This document shows, piece after piece, positions 25,434 through 35,097 of a stretch of DNA of 64,000 nt. Each line of letters starts with the position of its first letter. The stretch's first letter is position 1. Where the stretch lies: the NCBI GenBank assembly GCA_016709005.1, contig JADJEU010000020.1, positions 372,001 to 436,000 on the forward strand, read 5' to 3'. The position numbers and the translations under genes are program-made. The notes below the pieces were generated by a model. That model ran no database searches. It was not told where the DNA came from and worked only from the letters and a program-made list of their open reading frames with translations. The DNA is from Crocinitomicaceae bacterium (GTDB lineage Bacteria; Bacteroidota; Bacteroidia; Flavobacteriales_D; Crocinitomicaceae).

Positions 25434-27803
25434 TTGACCCAACCTGTGCTGAAAACGAATATCTTATTGGGATTCTTATTTGTTACTACCCTTGTAGTTG
25501 CACAGCCACGCCCTACCCGTGACGAGCTTCGTGAATCACTTAAAACGGTGCCCTTCAACGAAAAATTTGAACTCGCCAATGATTTCATGTTCGACAAAAT
25601 CTACAACGAGTCACTTTTTATCTGGGAAATTATGCTGGAAGAAGACCCGGCCAATGCTAATCTTTTGTACAAAGCAGGCATGTGTCTGGTTTATCTGAAT
25701 CGTGAAGTTGAAGCGCTCCCATATTTTGAAAAAGCACAATATTCTATCAGCAAAACTTACAACCCGTTTTCATCTATCGAGCGCAATGCACCAACAGAGA
25801 TTCTCTATTATCTGGCAAAATCAAATCACAGCAAAGGAAACATTGACACAGCGTTCTACCAATATGACCAATTTCTGCAAAACGCAAAAAAGAAGCATGT
25901 GAATTATGATCCGGCAATTTTAGGAATTACCCAATGTCAGGTTGCAAGAACACTCATGGCAAACCCGGTCAATTATGTCATCACCAACATGGGTGCTTTA
26001 ATCAATTCTACAAACCCAGAATATTCTCCGGTAATTACAATTGACGGTTCCGCACTTTTTTTTACTTCAAAAAGATTAAGACCAGATAGCAGCAATGCTG
26101 GTTTTATCAACATGATGAACGGTCAGCACTATGAAGATATTTATGTAAGCTATCGCAATTACGATGGCGCATGGGAATCACCACAATATTTATCTTTTTG
26201 CCGACAAAAAAGCAATGATGCATCAGTCTCTGTTTCACCAGATGGATCAACGGTTTATGTCTATCAGGATTTAGGTGGCGGTGACATTTATTTTTCTGAA
26301 TTAAAAGATACAGTTTTCGTAAACATCATGCCTTTTCCGGCTGAAGAATTAAATACAGATGCGTGGGAAACACATGCTACCGTGAGTCCGGATGGCAACT
26401 ACCTTTATTTCGTTTCTGATCGTCCGGGCGGAATGGGTGGACGTGATATTTATCGTTTGAAAAAATTACCGAATGGTGAATGGAGCAAAGCAATGAACTT
26501 AGGTGCTCCGGTGAATACGCCCTACGATGAAGAATCTCCTTTTTTAGGTGCCGACAATATGACCATGTATTTCAGTTCAAATGGTCCTGGCAGCATGGGT
26601 GGATTTGATATTTTTGTCACACAGATGGATGAATCTGAACTCTGGTCACAACCGGTTAATATGGGATATCCGCTGAATTCATTTGATGATGATATTTTTT
26701 ATACCACCACAGCTGACGGTCTTACTGGATACTACTCTTCAGACAAAGAAGATGGGCAAGGTGATAAAGACATCTACATGATTGAATCTGAAAAATCACT
26801 CATTAAAAATGTAGCCATATTAACCGGATTTATTTTCACCAGTGACAACAGCATGATTCCAAAAGGGATCAACATTTTTGTCACTGACTTAACAGATGCA
26901 ACTCCACCAAAAGCCTATTCACCGCGCCGTCGTGATGGTGGTTATGTGCTTGCATTGAAACCATGTCACACCTACGAACTAGACTATCAATTAAACGGAA
27001 AGACTTTTTACAAAACAGAACTTTACGTGCCGTGTAACTCATCTTATCAGGAACTGAAACATGAACTATTGTTAGACATGGTAAATCTGGATGCAGTTGC
27101 AATGCAGCAAGATTTGCCGATTGGCGGGCAGCATTGGGTATTTGGAAACACCAATCACCTGACAGATCTTTCAGGTAAACAAATAGAAATTTACGAAGAC
27201 AAACAACTGATTTATCAGGAAGTCATCAATAAATATGGTCAGTTTCCTTACAAAGAATTAGATCCAAATAAATCACACTTGCTGAAATTAACAGAAGACG
27301 ATTTTGATTTCTGTGAAGATCTCACCTTAAATCTGGTTGACAGTAATAGTGTGATTGTTGACTCCTATACCTTCAAAGCAAATTGTGAAACAGGAACAAC
27401 AGTAAGCGATCACTCATCTATTCTTACTACACCAATTTTTCAATATAATTTCGGCTACAACAAAGATAAATTCGACATCAAAAATGAAGCACTCCGATTG
27501 TATGTAAAAGGCATTAAACAATTAGTTGAAAGCGGACAAACTGTTACAATTGTGATTTCGTCAAGCGCTTCTAAAGTGCCTACAAAATCATATCCAAGCA
27601 ATGGAGAATTAGCAAAACAACGTTTACAATCCGGCAAAGAAATTTTAATCAAATTACTGAAATCAGAGGGAATCGATGTAAGCAAAATTACATTTATTGA
27701 AAAAGAAGCGCTTGTTCAAGGACCTGATTACAATAATGACGCGATCGAAAAAGCAAATGTATATCAACGTTATCAATACATCAAATTTGAAATTCAACTC
27801 TGA
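25434..27803 (+). CDS. PD40 beta-propeller protein with degenerate OmpA-like C-terminus
   Basis: An envelope protein of about 789 residues. A signal peptide (VLKTNILLGFLFVTTLVVAQ) is followed by a TPR-like region (about 40-170), PD40/WD40-like repeats (SPDGSTVYVYQD, SPDGNYLYFVSDRPGGMGGRDIYR, YFSSNGPGSMGGFDIF), a carboxypeptidase-regulatory-like segment and a C-terminal OmpA-like fold (about 680-790) that lacks the usual LSxxRA block. PD40/OmpA proteins link outer-membrane systems, including T9SS components of the PorE type, to peptidoglycan; a specific role is not shown. The TTG at 25434 has GGAGA 5 bases upstream; a GTG at 25446 is an alternative. Its stop overlaps the next ATG (TGATG). Confidence 0.82.
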   Translation: MTQPVLKTNILLGFLFVTTLVVAQPRPTRDELRESLKTVPFNEKFELANDFMFDKIYNESLFIWEIMLEEDPANANLLYKAGMCLVYLNREVEALPYFEKAQYSISKTYNPFSSIERNAPTEILYYLAKSNHSKGNIDTAFYQYDQFLQNAKKKHVNYDPAILGITQCQVARTLMANPVNYVITNMGALINSTNPEYSPVITIDGSALFFTSKRLRPDSSNAGFINMMNGQHYEDIYVSYRNYDGAWESPQYLSFCRQKSNDASVSVSPDGSTVYVYQDLGGGDIYFSELKDTVFVNIMPFPAEELNTDAWETHATVSPDGNYLYFVSDRPGGMGGRDIYRLKKLPNGEWSKAMNLGAPVNTPYDEESPFLGADNMTMYFSSNGPGSMGGFDIFVTQMDESELWSQPVNMGYPLNSFDDDIFYTTTADGLTGYYSSDKEDGQGDKDIYMIESEKSLIKNVAILTGFIFTSDNSMIPKGINIFVTDLTDATPPKAYSPRRRDGGYVLALKPCHTYELDYQLNGKTFYKTELYVPCNSSYQELKHELLLDMVNLDAVAMQQDLPIGGQHWVFGNTNHLTDLSGKQIEIYEDKQLIYQEVINKYGQFPYKELDPNKSHLLKLTEDDFDFCEDLTLNLVDSNSVIVDSYTFKANCETGTTVSDHSSILTTPIFQYNFGYNKDKFDIKNEALRLYVKGIKQLVESGQTVTIVISSSASKVPTKSYPSNGELAKQRLQSGKEILIKLLKSEGIDVSKITFIEKEALVQGPDYNNDAIEKANVYQRYQYIKFEIQL

Positions 27804-30536
27804 TGGAACGATTTTTTAAAATAGCCTCTATGCTTCTGCTGCTTTTTGCGGTAAGTATCTCTACGGCTTCGTATGGACAAGAAGACGATGATGAGGAAGA
27901 GGATGAAAAAATTGAAAAACCAGCGGAGGAAAAGAAAAAAATTCGTTCGAAAAGGACGTAATGCCTATCGCAAAGGAGAATACTGGAAAGCAAAATCTTA
28001 CTACGATAAAGTTGTTGCAGAAAAACCAACCAAACCACAATATTGGTTAGAGACCGGTTTGGTTTACTATGATTCAGAAGTAGAACGTGAAAAATCATTA
28101 AACTACTTTTTGAAGGCACTTGAACTTTCGACAACAGATACCATTCCTGAAATACTTTACTACACTGCAAAAGCATATCACTTCAACGGTGAATATGAAA
28201 AAGCGATTGAATTTTACACCTTGTTTTTAAACAATGTAAAAAACAGCAAAAAAGGAATGGAGCTTCGCCAGGAAGTGATTCGCGAAATTGAAATTTGTAA
28301 TAATGGAGTTGACTTGCGCGGAAAAACAACAACTAAAAATGCTGAAATAAACAACATGGGAAAACTGGTAAATTCAGATTATCCTGATTACGTTCCCGTT
28401 GTTACAAATAAAGAAGATTTAATCTTGTTCTGCTCACGACGCCCTCCGGGTAAAAAGAAAGGTCTGGATGGACTTTATTACGAAGATATTTTCTATACCA
28501 CTAATAAAAATGGAATCTGGCAACAAGCAGAGGTAATTGATAAGTCATCCGGTTATCTGAACAAAGAAATTAATGACGGTAAAGCGCATGAAGCTCCGAT
28601 TGGTCTATCACCGGACGGAAATACACTTTACATCTACAAAGAAAACAGTGTCTGGAAAAGCAGTAAAGATGAATCCGGAAAATGGACGGTGCCTGTTCGC
28701 ATGAATCAAAACGTAAACATCGGCGATGCCAATCCGAGTATTTTTATCACCACGGATGAGCAGGAAATGTTTATCGTTTCTGTAGGTGCTGATGGTGGAT
28801 TTGGCGGACGTGACATATACTACTCACGCAAAAATGAAAACGGCACCTGGGACAAACCGGTAAACCTTGGTTCTGTAATTAACACGCCGTATGATGAAGA
28901 CGCTCCCTATCTTTCAAACGACGGCAAAACACTTTATTTTGCATCCCGCGGTCATAACACAATGGGAGGTTTTGACATCTTTAAATCAGTGCGTGATGAA
29001 AACGGTGTTTGGTCTGCACCCATCAACATTGGTGCGCCAATCAACTCAGCCGGTGATGATATTTATTATGTAGAAAATGAAGATGGCACGTTAGCCTATT
29101 ACGCTTCTATGCGCCCCGGTTCGTTTGGATATTTGGATTTGTATACTGCCAGTTTTGGTTGCAAAAATCTGGCAACAACAACCATTAAAGGATACGCTAT
29201 TTTTGCAGAAAATCATTTACCCGTAAACGGGGTTATCAAAATCACCAATAAAACAACTGGTCAGGTAATGGGAACGTATAACATCGATCCTAAAACCGGC
29301 AAATACACCATGGTATTACCTCCAAATGAAACCTACTATTTAGAACTTGTGATTGCGCAAAGCAAATACAACGAAATTCGCCCGCACCGCGAAGAGTTTT
29401 TTATTCCTGAGCAATGTGTGCAGTATAATTTATTTCAGCAGATCACTATCGACTTCCTGAAAGATGCAGATGGTCAGCCTTACGCCCAACGCGCAACTTT
29501 CCAAAATGCAATGTTTGATATTGAAGCCGAAGTGGAAAAAACTTACAACGCTAAAAATTTCAGCAGCGCGGGAACAACAACCGCTCATCAGGGAATCTCC
29601 GGAAACATTGCTCACAACAGAACCGTGAATGCATGCTTTGTTGAAGTAATTCTGATGAATGACAAGCATCAAATTTTGCGAATGACACAAACAGATGAAA
29701 ACGGAAATTTCACCTTTGAAAAAATGGATCCATATGCAAATTACATTGTGGTGATCAATGAAGACGATGCAAAAGCAAGTTTCCTTGGTGATAACGTAAC
29801 GGGTTCATCCACAGTAACTGTTCAGGGAATTATTCGTGAATTTAAAGACGCCTCTTCATTTACTCCACGACCAAATGTAACCATCTACATTGCCAACAGT
29901 GAACGCAAAATTTCAAATAGTATCGTAACAGATGGAACTGGTAAATTTGAATTCACAAATGTTGCGAGTGACCCAACTGCTATTTCAAATCTGAATACAT
30001 CAAAAGCAATTTCTTATAATCTGGATTTATCTGATGTAGAAGTTACCTTCTCAGCATACATCATGCACATTGATCCAAACACAACTGAGCTTGCATACAC
30101 AGAGTATATTGATATTATTGAGTTGAAAGATCTTGCAGGCACAAGCGGATCTGGTCAGGATTTTGCTAACATCCTGTTTGATTTTGATAAATTTTTCTTG
30201 CGTGACAAAAGCAAAAATGTTTTGGATGACGTTTATAACTTCATGAAAGCTAATCCAAGTATCACTATTCGTTTGGATGGTCATACCGATTGGTTTGGAT
30301 CTGAACCTTACAACGTGAAACTATCTGAGCGCAGAGCCTTGGCCGCGCATAAATATTTGATCGACAAAGGAATTTCACCAAACAGAATCAAAAACCAATG
30401 GTTCGGTGAAACCAAGCCAACAGTGGACAACATGAATCCAGATGGATCTGACAGTGAAGAAAACCGCCAGTTGAACCGCCGTGTTGAAATCAAGATTGAA
30501 ATTCCTGAAATGGCTGACTTATATCTATCTTTGTAG
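27803..30536 (+). CDS. PD40/OmpA-family protein, frameshifted near its N-terminus
   Basis: A paralogous partner of the preceding gene, about 910 residues when repaired. The ATG at 27803 starts a signal peptide (MERFFKIASMLLLLFAVSIS...SYGQ) and an acidic stretch, then the frame breaks at an A7 run (27935-27941). Deleting one A continues into RKGRNAYRKGEYWKAKSYYD, a TPR region. PD40 repeats (LSPDGNTLYIYKE, FGGRDIYYSRKN, LSNDGKTLYFASRGHNTMGG), Cna/CarboxypepD-like segments and an intact OmpA domain follow (ILFDFDKFFLRDKS, LDGHTDWFGSEPYNVKLSER, NRQLNRRVEIKI), which should bind peptidoglycan. The part from 27873 onward is one open frame of 887 codons. It is translationally coupled to the upstream gene. 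Confidence 0.83.
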
Positions 30537-30557
30537 ATATAAATCCTATTCCGGAGC

Positions 30558-31418
30558 ATGCAACTGAATCTTATAAAACCGCTGGCGTTTTTTGATCTTG
30601 AAACAACAGGTCTGAATATTTCCAAAGACAAAATCATTGAAATTGGTATTTTGAAAGTGCATGCTGATCAGCGTGAAGAACGTTATATCAAACGCATCAA
30701 TCCAGGTATTCCAATTCCGGCAGAATCACAAGCCATACATGGTATTTCCGATGCAGATGTAAAAGATTGTCCAACCTTTGCGCAACTAGCTGAAGAGATT
30801 AAAAATTTTATTGGCGAAGCTGATTTGGCCGGATATAATTCAAACAAGTTTGACATTCCTTTTTTGTTAGAAGAGTTTTTGAGATTGGGCATTGAACTTG
30901 AAATGGAGAACAGAAAATTTGTAGACGTTCAAACCATCTTTCACAAAATGGAACAACGCACATTAAGCGCAGCCTATAAATTTTACTGCAGCAAAGAAAT
31001 CGAAAATGCACATAGCGCAGAAGCTGATATTGTTGCAACCTTTGAAGTATTAAAAGCGCAATTGGATAAATACTCAGATCTCAAAAATGACATCGGCTAT
31101 CTTTCAGAATTTACCTCAACTGACAAATCAAAAAAAATAGATTTTGTTGGCAGATTAGCACTGAACGATAAAAACGAAATCTGCTACAATTTTGGGAAAC
31201 ATGCGGGTAAAACAATCAAAGAAGTTCTGACCACTGAACCCGGATATCATCGCTGGATTTTGGATAACGAATTTCCTCTTTATACAAAATCACTTGTCAA
31301 AAAAGAAACTGATAAGTTGCTTGCGGCTAACCGCGTATTAAAAGAAAAGAAGAAAGCAGATGAGTCCGCTCAGCTGACAGATAAACTGGATCAACTAAAA
31401 AACAAATTCAAAAGCTAA
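30558..31418 (+). CDS. DnaQ-like 3'-5' exonuclease with ExoX-like C-terminal domain
   Basis: A 286-residue exonuclease of the DEDDh family, like the proofreading subunit of DNA polymerase III. The Exo I motif is FFDLETTGLN, Exo II is AGYNSNKFDIPFL, and Exo III is NAHSAEADIVATFEVL, giving the D-E-D-H-D set. The C-terminal part (FGKHAGKTIKEVL...GYHRWIL) matches the small domain found at the end of ExoX-like proteins in Bacteroidota. The tail is Lys-rich. It begins 21 bases after the OmpA gene and is followed after 15 bases by the FAH-family gene. Whether it proofreads or repairs is not determined. Confidence 0.87.
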   Translation: MQLNLIKPLAFFDLETTGLNISKDKIIEIGILKVHADQREERYIKRINPGIPIPAESQAIHGISDADVKDCPTFAQLAEEIKNFIGEADLAGYNSNKFDIPFLLEEFLRLGIELEMENRKFVDVQTIFHKMEQRTLSAAYKFYCSKEIENAHSAEADIVATFEVLKAQLDKYSDLKNDIGYLSEFTSTDKSKKIDFVGRLALNDKNEICYNFGKHAGKTIKEVLTTEPGYHRWILDNEFPLYTKSLVKKETDKLLAANRVLKEKKKADESAQLTDKLDQLKNKFKS

Positions 31419-31433
31419 CCTTAATTACCTGAT

Positions 31434-32042
31434 ATGAAAATCATTTGTATTGGAAGAAATTATGCTGATCATGCCAAAGAGATGAACAGCCCGGTTCCAA
31501 AAGAGCCTATCTTTTTTATGAAACCAGATACAGCTTTGCATCGAGAAGTAGATTTCTATTTGCCGGATTTTACAAAAGACCTCCATCATGAAATTGAAAT
31601 CGTAGTTAAAATCAATAAGGTTGGAAAAAACATTGAACCTCAATTTGCCAGTGGATATTACACAGAAATTGGTCTTGGAATAGATTTTACGGCGCGTGAT
31701 ATTCAAAAAATCTGCAAAGAAAGCGGGTTGCCCTGGGAAAAAGCGAAAGCCTTTGACAGCAGTGCAGTACTCAGCAACACCTTTATAGACAAATCAAAAC
31801 TGGATTTGACTAATCTGTCCTTTTCACTGACCAATAATGGAACGGTAGTCCAAAAAGGAACTACAGCTAATATGATCTTTAGTATAGATCAAATCATTGC
31901 ACATATATCAAAGTACGTTACACTCAAGGTTGGTGACCTTATTTATACGGGTACTCCTGAGGGAGTGGCATCGGTAAAGATTGGAGATCAACTTAGTGGC
32001 TTCATTGAGGATCAGAAGTTATTTGACCTCAAAGTCCTGTAA
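31434..32042 (+). CDS. Fumarylacetoacetate hydrolase (FAH) family protein
   Basis: A 202-residue member of the FAH superfamily, usual for the single-domain YcgM/FAHD1 type, which act as acylpyruvases or oxaloacetate decarboxylases. The start MKIICIGRNYADHAKEM is diagnostic. Metal and substrate motifs are EPIFFMKPDTAL, HHEIEIVVKI (the E-x-E metal ligands), GIDFTARDIQ and DLIYTGTPEGVASVKIGDQL. The gene sits 15 bases behind the exonuclease gene, so likely co-transcribed. The exact substrate is not determined by sequence. Confidence 0.9.
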   Translation: MKIICIGRNYADHAKEMNSPVPKEPIFFMKPDTALHREVDFYLPDFTKDLHHEIEIVVKINKVGKNIEPQFASGYYTEIGLGIDFTARDIQKICKESGLPWEKAKAFDSSAVLSNTFIDKSKLDLTNLSFSLTNNGTVVQKGTTANMIFSIDQIIAHISKYVTLKVGDLIYTGTPEGVASVKIGDQLSGFIEDQKLFDLKVL

Positions 32043-32135
32043 TTCAAGGGTAAATCAATTGTTAAAGATTGTTAACAAACGCCTTTAAGACGCCTTTAAG
32101 TCAGGACGAAGCATTTTTGATACAGAAAAATGACG

Positions 32136-32143
32136 TACGTTTG
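32136..32143 (+). promoter_or_regulatory. TAnnTTTG box upstream of the small lipoprotein gene
   Basis: TACGTTTG, 56 bases above the ATG at 32199. A TTTG lies 16 bases upstream of the box, shorter than the usual 19-23. Confidence 0.45.
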
Positions 32144-32198
32144 CGGCAATTAAAGAAAATCAAAAGTTAATCAATTGTTAATCTAAAAAAGAAAAGTT

Positions 32199-32411
32199 AT
32201 GAAAAAAGAATTAGTAAAATTCGGATTTGTAGTATTTGCTGCTGTTGCTATGGCTGCTTGTGGTGGTGCTGCTGAAGAAACAACAGAAACTCCTGCTGAA
32301 GCTCCTGCTGAGGCTCCAGTTGAAGCTCCAGTTGAAGCTCCAGTTGAAACTCCAGCTGACACAGCTGCTGCTTGTGATGCTGCTTGCGAAGGAACAGAAG
32401 CTGCTCACTAA
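32199..32411 (+). CDS. Small Ala/Glu/Pro-repeat lipoprotein
   Basis: A 70-residue lipoprotein: MKKELVKFGFVVFAAVAMAACGG has the signal peptide and lipobox. The mature part is low complexity, with EAP and VEAP units repeated (PAEAPVEAPVEAP), then a Cys-containing tail (AACDAACEG). The DNA repeats GTTGAAGCTCCA nearly perfectly, a slippage-prone tract. It has its own promoter box and a strong terminator, suggesting an abundant stand-alone transcript. The function is unknown; similar small lipoproteins are common in Flavobacteriia. Confidence 0.8.
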   Translation: MKKELVKFGFVVFAAVAMAACGGAAEETTETPAEAPAEAPVEAPVEAPVETPADTAAACDAACEGTEAAH

Positions 32412-32435
32412 GAGTAACTCAATTCTAAGAAAATT

Positions 32436-32470
32436 AACCCTGGTGACATTGTCATCAGGGTTTTTTTTTT
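32436..32470 (+). terminator. Rho-independent terminator of the small lipoprotein gene
   Basis: AACCCTG at 32436-32442 pairs with CAGGGTT at 32456-32462, extended inward by GTGACA/TGTCAT, followed by ten T at 32461-32470. Confidence 0.92.
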
Positions 32471-32587
32471 GCACTTCGGCTCCGCTCAGTGACCAAAAAA
32501 AAATGTCAGCCCGCAAAAAAACGACAGGCTCAGCCCACAAAAAAATTGTTAGAGTCAAAAAGGCATTTTCACTAACTTCACAGTTCC

Positions 32588-33256
32588 ATGTCAGATTCAG
32601 AAAAAAAGAAATCACTTACACCTAAATCAGATCGAAAAGCACCGACTGATATGGATGCTTTTTTTCAATGGCAAACGAATCGCAGATCACTTTTAAAAGC
32701 AGCTATCATTGCAGGAACACTCTCTCAATTTTCATTTTTACAATCCTGTGATGATGCAATTGAAATAGAAAAAGGAAATGATTTACTGGATTCAAATCAA
32801 ATGACCATCCTTAAATCTGCTCTGAATATTCTTTTTCCAGATGATGGAAACGGACCTTCGATTGAATTACTCAACACACTGAATTATATACTCTGGGTAT
32901 TGAAAGACTCAGGTGCAAATCCTACTCATCAAACTTATCTGATTGAAGGAATAGATTGGGCTGATGAAATTGCAATTGAAAAATCAGGTAAAAAATACAG
33001 TGAATTAGATCAGGCTGAACGCGAACGCGCAATACACTATTATACCGAAACGGAGTATGGAAAAGAATGGTGTTCAATCATGATGACACTGATTTTAGAA
33101 TCACTCCTCCTCGATCCAATTTACGGTGCCAATATAAATGAAGCTGGATGGAAATGGTTGGATCACACACCCGGTTTTCCGCAACCTGATGAATCCAATC
33201 GGTACGAAAATGTGCTCACAACTGCACGTAATGCTTATCCAAAATCAAGCGTATGA
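32588..33256 (+). CDS. Gluconate 2-dehydrogenase subunit 3 family protein
   Basis: A 222-residue small subunit of a membrane-associated GMC-type sugar/alcohol dehydrogenase. After a polar leader, NRRSLLKAAIIAGTLSQFSF forms a Tat-like twin-Arg signal and hydrophobic stretch ending in a Cys (LQSCDD). Residues about 68-215 match the gluconate 2-dehydrogenase subunit 3 family (LKSALNILFPDDGNGPSIEL, WADEIAIEKSGKKYSEL, LLLDPIYGANINEAGWKWLDH). This subunit carries the folded catalytic subunit through the Tat pathway in related systems. Its stop overlaps the start of the oxidoreductase gene (ATGA at 33253-33256). Confidence 0.88.
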   Translation: MSDSEKKKSLTPKSDRKAPTDMDAFFQWQTNRRSLLKAAIIAGTLSQFSFLQSCDDAIEIEKGNDLLDSNQMTILKSALNILFPDDGNGPSIELLNTLNYILWVLKDSGANPTHQTYLIEGIDWADEIAIEKSGKKYSELDQAERERAIHYYTETEYGKEWCSIMMTLILESLLLDPIYGANINEAGWKWLDHTPGFPQPDESNRYENVLTTARNAYPKSSV

Positions 33257-34932
33257 AATATGATGTTTGTATAGTTGGAAGTGGTGCCGGAGCAGGCCCA
33301 GTCATTTACGAACTGGCTAACGCCGGATTCAAAGTGCTGGTTCTTGAAAAAGGTCCCTGGTTAAAAACAGAACACTTCAGTAAAGATGATATGACGGCAA
33401 CTCGCCGAAATATTTATGCGCCTGCACTGAAAGATGAATTTCACGTTCTGGAAACAAAAGACAGTGAAGGAAACTGGAATGCAGTTCCAACCCACGAAAG
33501 CAAGCGCGATTTTTGGAATGGCAGTGTAGTAGGTGGATCATCCAATTTCATGAGTGCCTATTTTCACAGATTGAAACCGAAAGATTTCAGATTACAATCA
33601 GAATATGGTGATATTGAAAATGCAAACATTACAGATTGGCCAATTTCGTACGATGAGCTGGAACCCTATTATGCAAAAGTAGAAAGTGTTGTTGGAGTTT
33701 CTGGGGTAGTTGTGCCGCATAAAAATTTAGAACCACGTTCTACTCCCGACTATCCTTTTCCGCCTCTGGTGGTAAATAAAATTGCTGATTGGTTTGTAGA
33801 AGCTGGTGCAAAAAAAAATTACAACATCATTCCTGCAGCACGTGGAATTATCTCTGTTCCAAAAGGAGATCGCAGGGCTTGTTATCTTTCAAACTACTGC
33901 GGAAGTTTTGGTTGTTCATCAGATGGCAAAGGAAGTGCTCGTGCTGCATTAATTAACGATGCTCTCAAAACTGGAAACGTAGAAATTCGGCCTGACTCAA
34001 AAGTTTTTCATCTGGAAACAAATGAAAAAAATGAAATCATCAAAGCACATTATTACGATTTAGTGGGCAGAAAAAATTCGGTTGAAGCAACACTTTTTGT
34101 GGTTGCCGCGCAAGCGATAGAAACTGCACGACTTTTATTACTGAGTAAAAATCCATCGTGTCCAAACGGTCTTGCGAATAATTCGGGAAACGTTGGCAAG
34201 AACCTGATTTTCTCAGCTGTCGCAACCGGCTCAGGTTTGATTGAGTTTAACGATTTCAGTGCAGAAAAAATTGCAGAAATAAATAACCCGATGACGTTTG
34301 TCAATAGAACTCTATTGGATTTTTATGAGATTGATGAACCAGAATCCGGCAAAAAAATAAAAGGCGGCACCATTGATTTTTTAATTGAACATTCTAACCC
34401 AATGCCAAAAGCGGTGCGTGCAAAAAAAGACGGCGAGCGACTGGTCTATGGATCTGAATTCAAAAAAAATCTGCTCAACTATTTCACGCAAAAAAAACGT
34501 ATCCGCTACGAAGCTTTTACAGACTGGATTCCAAATAACGATTGTTTTGTAACCCTTTCCGAAGAACACAAAGACAAATGGGGTGACCCGGTGGCAAAAG
34601 TCAGATTAGGTTATCACGATGCAAACAAAATTCCGGGTGAATTTCTTTCCGATATTTCCAAAGGCGTTTTTGAAGAATTAGGTGCAAAAAATATCAGCGG
34701 CGGAATTTCAACCGGACCAACCGTTAATCTTCAGGCCGGTGGTTGCCGGTTTGGAAATGATCCAAAAAATTCTGTTCTGGATAAAAATTGTAAATCACAC
34801 GAGGTTTCAAATCTCTATATCACCGATGGAAGTTTTATGCCAACTGGCGGCAGCGTGCCATTTACATTTACAATTTACGCGAATGCTTTTCGAGTAGCCG
34901 ATAAAATTGTAGAGCGATTGAAGAAAGCTTGA
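33253..34932 (+). CDS. GMC-family FAD oxidoreductase (gluconate dehydrogenase-like large subunit)
   Basis: A 559-residue flavoprotein. The FAD-binding Rossmann motif is VGSGAGAGPVIYELANAG (residues 7-24) followed by VLVLEKG. The second FAD motif is WNGSVVGGSSNFMSAYFHR. The C-terminal GMC domain has FGNDPKNSVLDKNCK and NLYITDGSFMPTGG, and the usual N-terminal part of the active site. It has no signal of its own and would be exported with the upstream Tat-signal subunit. A cytochrome c subunit, normally the electron acceptor, is not adjacent, so electrons may pass to another carrier. The substrate is unknown. Confidence 0.88.
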   Translation: MKYDVCIVGSGAGAGPVIYELANAGFKVLVLEKGPWLKTEHFSKDDMTATRRNIYAPALKDEFHVLETKDSEGNWNAVPTHESKRDFWNGSVVGGSSNFMSAYFHRLKPKDFRLQSEYGDIENANITDWPISYDELEPYYAKVESVVGVSGVVVPHKNLEPRSTPDYPFPPLVVNKIADWFVEAGAKKNYNIIPAARGIISVPKGDRRACYLSNYCGSFGCSSDGKGSARAALINDALKTGNVEIRPDSKVFHLETNEKNEIIKAHYYDLVGRKNSVEATLFVVAAQAIETARLLLLSKNPSCPNGLANNSGNVGKNLIFSAVATGSGLIEFNDFSAEKIAEINNPMTFVNRTLLDFYEIDEPESGKKIKGGTIDFLIEHSNPMPKAVRAKKDGERLVYGSEFKKNLLNYFTQKKRIRYEAFTDWIPNNDCFVTLSEEHKDKWGDPVAKVRLGYHDANKIPGEFLSDISKGVFEELGAKNISGGISTGPTVNLQAGGCRFGNDPKNSVLDKNCKSHEVSNLYITDGSFMPTGGSVPFTFTIYANAFRVADKIVERLKKA

Positions 34933-34954
34933 TTTTGAAATTTGATTTTGCTGT

Positions 34955-35080
34955 GAAACGTCATCCTGAACTTGCTTCAGGATCCGTTCATGTTAACGTT
35001 CGACCATTTTACAACCAACATTAACCTTTAGTACAGGCAGATGCTGATCCGTTAGCTAACGGACAGCATGACATATCCAC
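34955..35080. repeat. GTCATCCTGAACTTGCTTCAG element, inverted-repeat copy
   Basis: It starts ACGTCATCCTGAACTTGCTT and ends with CAGATGCTGATCCGTTAGCT followed by GGACAGCATGAC. The ends are partly complementary (GTCATCCTG.../...CAGCATGAC). Related sequence occurs at 1.58 and 10.47 kb. Confidence 0.65.
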
Positions 35081-35097
35081 AAATGAATTATCAGATT

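Noticed and set aside
27781..28176. 131-codon minus-strand ORF with Ser-rich stretch
   Set aside because: Antisense shadow of the acidic N-terminus of the PD40/OmpA gene; the Ser run comes from the opposite strand of GAT/GAG codons.
32236..32625. Plus-strand 129-codon ORF with Leu/Lys repeats
   Set aside because: It is the shifted frame of the small repeat lipoprotein and its terminator; the repeats are an effect of the EAP codons.
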